This document shows positions 30,320 through 32,245 of a stretch of DNA of 32,245 nt, in pieces. The notes under the pieces are model-generated. The model was not told where the DNA came from and did not search any database. It saw only the letters and a program-made list of their open reading frames with translations. Every line of letters starts with the position of its first letter. Position 1 is the first letter of the stretch. The translations under genes and the position numbers were made by a program. Origin of the DNA: a virus; IMG/VR virus record IMGVR_UViG_3300006919_000224, positions 1 to 32,245 of that record; one strand, written 5' to 3'.

Positions 30320-30494
30320 AGAACCTCTTTGGTACTTAGAGATCATTCATTTGAATGAAAATTTAATTACAGAGAGCAAACATTTAGAAGGTCCCTTTAT
30401 AACTCAAACAGATGCTGAATATCGTAAAGGAGTAATTCTCACTAAGCATGAAGCTATACGTGATCAATTGACAATTAATTTAATAATGTTATAG
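30309..30494 (+). CDS. unknown 61-aa protein
   Basis: Not recognised. MQGEEPLWYLEIIHLNENLITESKHLEGPFITQTDAEYRKGVILTKHEAIRDQL: a beta hairpin and one helix (KGVILTKHEAIRDQL). Starts inside the previous gene and ends 3 nt before the next start; part of the operon from promoter copy 11. Confidence 0.7.
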   Translation: MQGEEPLWYLEIIHLNENLITESKHLEGPFITQTDAEYRKGVILTKHEAIRDQLTINLIML

Positions 30495-30497
30495 AGT

Positions 30498-30806
30498 ATG
30501 CAAAAATATAAGAAATCAACTAAGAAAAAATGGATAGATAAATCGGAGCGTGTTGCAGAGATAGCCAAGCTAGCGGAGTTAATCAAAGAAGGTGAAGAGG
30601 ATCACCTGGTACACTATAATGAATTAGTACTTAAGTATGCTAAGGATACTAATATGCAGGCTCCTGCTTCTGAGACTGATCCAATAGCTTGGGACTTGTT
30701 TTGTGAGTTAGGAGGTGGAGATCCTGGTAAAATTGTGTATGCAGGAGGTAGGAGAGGGTTAAACTATCTTGAAATGGTTAAATTTAATCGAGGCTACTGG
30801 CGTTAA
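30498..30806 (+). CDS. unknown 102-aa protein, paralogue of 28751-29161
   Basis: Not recognised. Lys-rich start MQKYKKSTKKKWIDKSERVAEIAKLAELIKEG, then LVHYNELVLKYAKDTNMQAPASETDPIAWDLFCELGGGDPG and YLEMVKFNRGYWR. AP-x4-DP-x3-DLF-x2-G and the Y-x-EM close match the gene at 28751. A shared, unknown function is likely. Confidence 0.75.
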   Translation: MQKYKKSTKKKWIDKSERVAEIAKLAELIKEGEEDHLVHYNELVLKYAKDTNMQAPASETDPIAWDLFCELGGGDPGKIVYAGGRRGLNYLEMVKFNRGYWR

Positions 30807-30815
30807 CTAATTAAA

Positions 30816-30899
30816 ATGGATCCTATACCTACTATCACTCTAGCTGTTGTAATTATTGAGCTTGTTATATTAGTATTCCTCTTTAGATCTAATAAATAG
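30816..30899 (+). CDS. 27-aa membrane peptide
   Basis: MDPIPTITLAVVIIELVILVFLFRSNK: one transmembrane helix (about 6-23), Arg-Ser-Asn-Lys end. Short leader after 30806. Its last codons contain the late octamer of the next gene. Coding is plausible but supported only by composition and spacing. Confidence 0.5.
   Translation: MDPIPTITLAVVIIELVILVFLFRSNK
30891..30898 (+). promoter_or_regulatory. late-type promoter octamer AATAAATA
   Basis: AATAAATA, then GTTCT (5 nt), then ATG 30904 of a lipoprotein. It lies inside the end of the preceding ORF, where its bases form the final AAT-AAA-TAG. Confidence 0.65.
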
Positions 30900-30903
30900 T
30901 TCT

Positions 30904-31140
30904 ATGAAGACCTTACTTATATTGCTCGCTTGTTGTCTTATTAGCTGCGAAGGAGGTTATAGCTCGTATACGTACCAATCAGTACCGACTACTACTGTAC
31001 GTACATATAGAACCTATACACCAGCATATTATTATGCTCCTAGGAGAGTCTATTACCCCCCTCCAGTTGTGAGGTATCAATACAGGACACCAAGATTACA
31101 TAGTATTGAAACAAGAAACTATAGGAAGAAGTGTCCTTAA
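30904..31140 (+). CDS. Tyr/Pro/Arg-rich lipoprotein (78 aa)
   Basis: Signal MKTLLILLACCLISC with lipobox L-I-S-C (Cys15), then a mature part of repeated Tyr/Arg/Pro: TYQSVPTTTVRTYRTYTPAYYYAPRRVYYPPPVVRYQYR. Exported and lipid-anchored by prediction. Late promoter class. A role in the cell envelope, such as lysis or exclusion, is possible but unproved. Confidence 0.75.
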   Translation: MKTLLILLACCLISCEGGYSSYTYQSVPTTTVRTYRTYTPAYYYAPRRVYYPPPVVRYQYRTPRLHSIETRNYRKKCP

Positions 31141-31142
31141 TA

Positions 31143-31352
31143 ATGGAATTTGTAGTAGAATGTGAAAATAATCAAGAAATTGCTTCTTTTGATAATAAGA
31201 ACGATGCAATAGATTACGCGTTTGAATATTTTACATCTATTCACGATAATCGAAGTTTGAACCAAGTAAACGTTAAAGATATAGATAACAATATAATATT
31301 TACTAGCTTCCGTACACCTACAACCTATTATTTTTCTGGTCCGATGACATAA
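31143..31352 (+). CDS. unknown 69-aa protein
   Basis: Not recognised. MEFVVECENNQEIASFDNKNDAIDYAFEYFTSIHDNRSLNQVNVKDIDNNIIFTSFR: a strand-helix-strand with an Asn/Asp-rich middle. I take ATG 31143, 2 nt after the lipoprotein stop; the open frame begins earlier with GTG 31131. The stop overlaps promoter copy 12 by 2 nt. Confidence 0.7.
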   Translation: MEFVVECENNQEIASFDNKNDAIDYAFEYFTSIHDNRSLNQVNVKDIDNNIIFTSFRTPTTYYFSGPMT

Positions 31353-31368
31353 GGAACTCCGTTATAAT
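31351..31368 (+). promoter_or_regulatory. GGAAC-N5-TATAAT promoter, copy 12
   Basis: AAGGAACTCCGTTATAAT, then 6 nt to ATG 31375. Confidence 0.85.
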
Positions 31369-31374
31369 AAAAGT

Positions 31375-31572
31375 ATGAAAGAGAGAGTTGAAAGATTAGT
31401 TGAATCTGGTGAGCATGTGTTCCTAGATATCTGCCCTAGACGTGATGGTAAGATGTGGTCTGAAGAAGGGGTTATCAAAAGGCTCGATGCTAATGGTTGG
31501 TTTCAGATTGAATTTATGGGATCGACTAATGGCTGGCATGTCAATCAAATCGTAAATATTAAGACAGATTAA
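31375..31572 (+). CDS. unknown 65-aa SH3-like protein
   Basis: Not recognised. MKERVERLVESGEHVFLDICPRRDGKMWSEEGVIKRLDANGWFQIEFMGSTNGWHVNQIVNI: alternating strands with GWFQIEFMG and a Gly-Trp-His end, consistent with an SH3-like barrel. It is followed by a structured RNA rather than another gene. Confidence 0.75.
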   Translation: MKERVERLVESGEHVFLDICPRRDGKMWSEEGVIKRLDANGWFQIEFMGSTNGWHVNQIVNIKTD

Positions 31573-31694
31573 AAGTTTTCATCCAATAGAGATGCGTCAA
31601 GTGAGTATAAACACGGTTAAGCGAATAGGATAAGACGTTAAATAATGAACTATCGTGGGAGTAAGGGTGCCCTCAGAGAAAGACCCTAAACTTT
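31572..31694 (+). ncRNA. structured region downstream of 31375-31572
   Basis: First part of a 357-nt stretch without a gene. AAAGTTT (31572-31578) can pair with AAACTTT (31688-31694), closing it. Inside: CATC / GATG hairpin (31580-31594), GCGTC (31594-31598) pairing with GACGT (31634-31638), and AGGGT / ACCCT (31664-31687). No open frame of note. It could be the 3' UTR or processed RNA of the gene before it. No named RNA family is recognised, and pairing is by eye. Confidence 0.45.
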
Positions 31695-31712
31695 AAGGAA
31701 CTATAGTATAAT
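31695..31712 (+). promoter_or_regulatory. GGAAC-N5-TATAAT promoter, copy 13 (drives RNA)
   Basis: AAGGAACTATAGTATAAT; predicted +1 near 31719, 9 nt before the acceptor stem of the tRNA-like RNA. The only copy whose +1 is not at or near a start codon of a clear gene. Confidence 0.8.
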
Positions 31713-31727
31713 ATAGAAACAAAATAT

Positions 31728-31910
31728 GGCCCGGTCATCTAACTGGGAAGAACCACCCGGTAGCAATGCTAGCAAGGCTACAACAAGGCGACGGCTAAGT
31801 ATGGGAGGTAATGCAGGTTCAATACCTGCTCGGGCCTGCTCCTAGTAATTAACGAGGCGTCAAAATCTTCACGCCTACAACCCGAAAGGGGGAGGCTAGG
31901 TGGGAGTAGG
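31728..31910 (+). ncRNA. tRNA-like RNA with expanded anticodon region and 3' domain
   Basis: Acceptor GGCCCGG (31728-31734) pairs 7 bp (one G-U) with TCGGGCC (31830-31836). T arm GCAGG-TTCAATA-CCTGC (31813-31829) follows the consensus and directly abuts the acceptor. D arm (31737-31751) has U8, A14, G18-G19 and A21. Between D arm and T stem lie 60 nt where about 23 are normal: CCACCC / GGGAGG form a stem (one A-A mismatch) capped by 44 nt with no usual anticodon loop. After the acceptor, CCTGCTCC (31835-31842) pairs with GGGAGTAGG (31902-31910), enclosing hairpins AGGCGT/ACGCCT (31855-31876) and CCC-GAAA-GGG (31881-31890). No amino-acid identity can be read. Confidence 0.6.
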
Positions 31911-31924
31911 AACTAGAATATAAT
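31908..31924 (+). promoter_or_regulatory. GGAAC-N5-TATAAT promoter, copy 14
   Basis: AGGAACTAGAATATAAT, then 5 nt to ATG 31930. It overlaps the last bases of the RNA's outer stem. Confidence 0.8.
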
Positions 31925-31929
31925 TAGGT

Positions 31930-32199
31930 ATGAAAGAGAGTAAGTATGTTGTTGTAGCCTATACTAAGACAAAGACTAATGTACTTAAAGCTCTCAACCT
32001 CTGCATTCATGAGGTAAAGGATGAAATACAAAATGTATGGGTAGAAAAGGTAGTACCAGTCAATAGAGAGTGTAAAAATGAGATGGTTAATGGATGGACG
32101 CCAGGAACAGAAGAGTTTAATAGTGCATGGCAAGATACAGATCCAAGCGATAGGCCGATCAAATGCATCGTGCATACTGTAAAAGGAACCCGTATATAA
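31930..32199 (+). CDS. unknown 89-aa protein
   Basis: Not recognised. MKESKYVVVAYTKTKTNVLKALNLCIHEVKDEIQNVWVEKVVPVNRECKNEMVNGWTPGTEEFNSAWQDTDPSD: alpha/beta with a Trp-rich middle. The last codons (KGTRI) and stop are part of promoter copy 15. Early-type promoter. Confidence 0.75.
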   Translation: MKESKYVVVAYTKTKTNVLKALNLCIHEVKDEIQNVWVEKVVPVNRECKNEMVNGWTPGTEEFNSAWQDTDPSDRPIKCIVHTVKGTRI

Positions 32200-32200
32200 T
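32183..32200 (+). promoter_or_regulatory. GGAAC-N5-TATAAT promoter, copy 15
   Basis: AAGGAACCCGTATATAAT, then 6 nt to ATG 32207. Embedded in the end of the previous gene; TATATAA holds its stop. Confidence 0.85.
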
Positions 32201-32206
32201 AATAGT

Positions 32207-32245
32207 ATGAACGATACCGTAGGAAAGAACTATATTGCTGTTAAA
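32207..32245 (+). CDS. start of a further early-type gene (cut by window end)
   Basis: ATG 32207 at the exact position set by promoter copy 15. The first 13 codons read MNDTVGKNYIAVK, and the window ends there. Too short to identify. Confidence 0.65.
   Translation, partial: MNDTVGKNYIAVK

Noticed and set aside
31730-31746. Alternative hairpin CCCGGT/ACTGGG at the 5' end of the tRNA-like RNA
   Set aside because: It is a stable 6-bp option but would break the acceptor and D arm, which agree with tRNA rules at many positions; kept only as a possible switch.
31726-31845. 39-codon open frame MARSSNWEEPPGS... from ATG 31726
   Set aside because: The frame crosses acceptor, D and T arms of the tRNA-like RNA; its end (GSIPARACS) is the usual by-product of reading a T arm, and the start is 14 nt after TATAAT, not 6.
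23799-32200. AAGGAA of the promoter family as Shine-Dalgarno sites
   Set aside because: The AAGGA is about 24 nt from the ATG in every copy, too far for ribosome binding, and it is at fixed distance from TATAAT.
23799-32200. Sigma54-like -24/-12 promoters
   Set aside because: GG near -22 with 5 nt spacing looks similar, but the second element is TATAAT, not TTGC, and there is no upstream activator pattern.
22600-32245. CRISPR array from recurrent AAGGAACT repeats
   Set aside because: Repeats are spaced irregularly by genes and each lies directly before a start codon; no constant-length spacers.

Overview
This window is a piece of a tailed-phage genome with a T4-like contractile tail. It is AT-rich and almost gap-free, with many 4-14 nt gene overlaps. 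Recognisable T4-type products are the large terminase (gp17-like), tail sheath (gp18-like), tail tube (gp19-like), neck protein (gp14-like, exactly 256 aa), a probable small terminase (gp16-like), gp53-like and gp48/54-like baseplate proteins, a tape-measure-like protein, two gp26/51-like hub assembly proteins and a gp27-like hub protein. The gene order is T4-related but shuffled. The host cannot be read securely. Start sites generally lack Shine-Dalgarno sequences, and one EF-hand gene resembles proteins common in Planctomycetota/Verrucomicrobiota, which is only a hint.

Layout. 1-324: start of a dUTPase on the minus strand. 393-866: gp16-like on plus. 868-13438: one long minus-strand late block, read from the terminase down through tube-like, sheath, tube, tube-like, two hub chaperones, tape measure, gp48/54-like, gp53-like and an unknown 628-aa protein. 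13517-15692: plus-strand block with an acidic repeat protein, an unknown protein and gp14. 15743-17703: minus-strand small protein, GT9-type glycosyltransferase and tail fibre. 17765-22596: plus-strand PD-(D/E)XK nuclease, RmlD-like reductase, gp27-like hub protein, TagD-like cytidylyltransferase and RmlB dehydratase. The sugar genes form a glycan module woven into the tail genes. 22623-32245: about 35 small, mostly unknown genes, including a WYL_2 protein, an HExxH metalloprotease, a secreted EF-hand protein, lipoproteins and one-helix membrane peptides, plus at least two unusual RNAs.

Two promoter families organise expression. Late-type genes carry an ATAAATA/TTAAATA octamer almost always exactly 5 nt before the start codon (14 cases, plus two with 9-10 nt). 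The small-gene region carries 15 copies of GGAAC-N5-TATAAT, mostly with 6 nt between TATAAT and ATG. If +1 falls where it does at T4 late promoters and sigma70 -10 boxes respectively, both layouts put +1 on or within a few nt of the A of ATG. Leaderless mRNA would then be the rule, which fits the missing Shine-Dalgarno sites. The rule also resets the starts of several genes.

The most unusual objects are two RNAs. At 29609-29673 is a 65-nt RNA that folds as a complete tmRNA tRNA-like domain (7-bp acceptor with the alanine-identity G3-U70 pair, A73, D-loop, T arm) in which the whole tag-encoding and pseudoknot part is replaced by a hairpin with an AAAAA loop. At 31728-31910 is a promoter-driven RNA with tRNA-like acceptor, D and T arms, an expanded anticodon region of about 37 extra nt, and a 3' three-way-junction domain.
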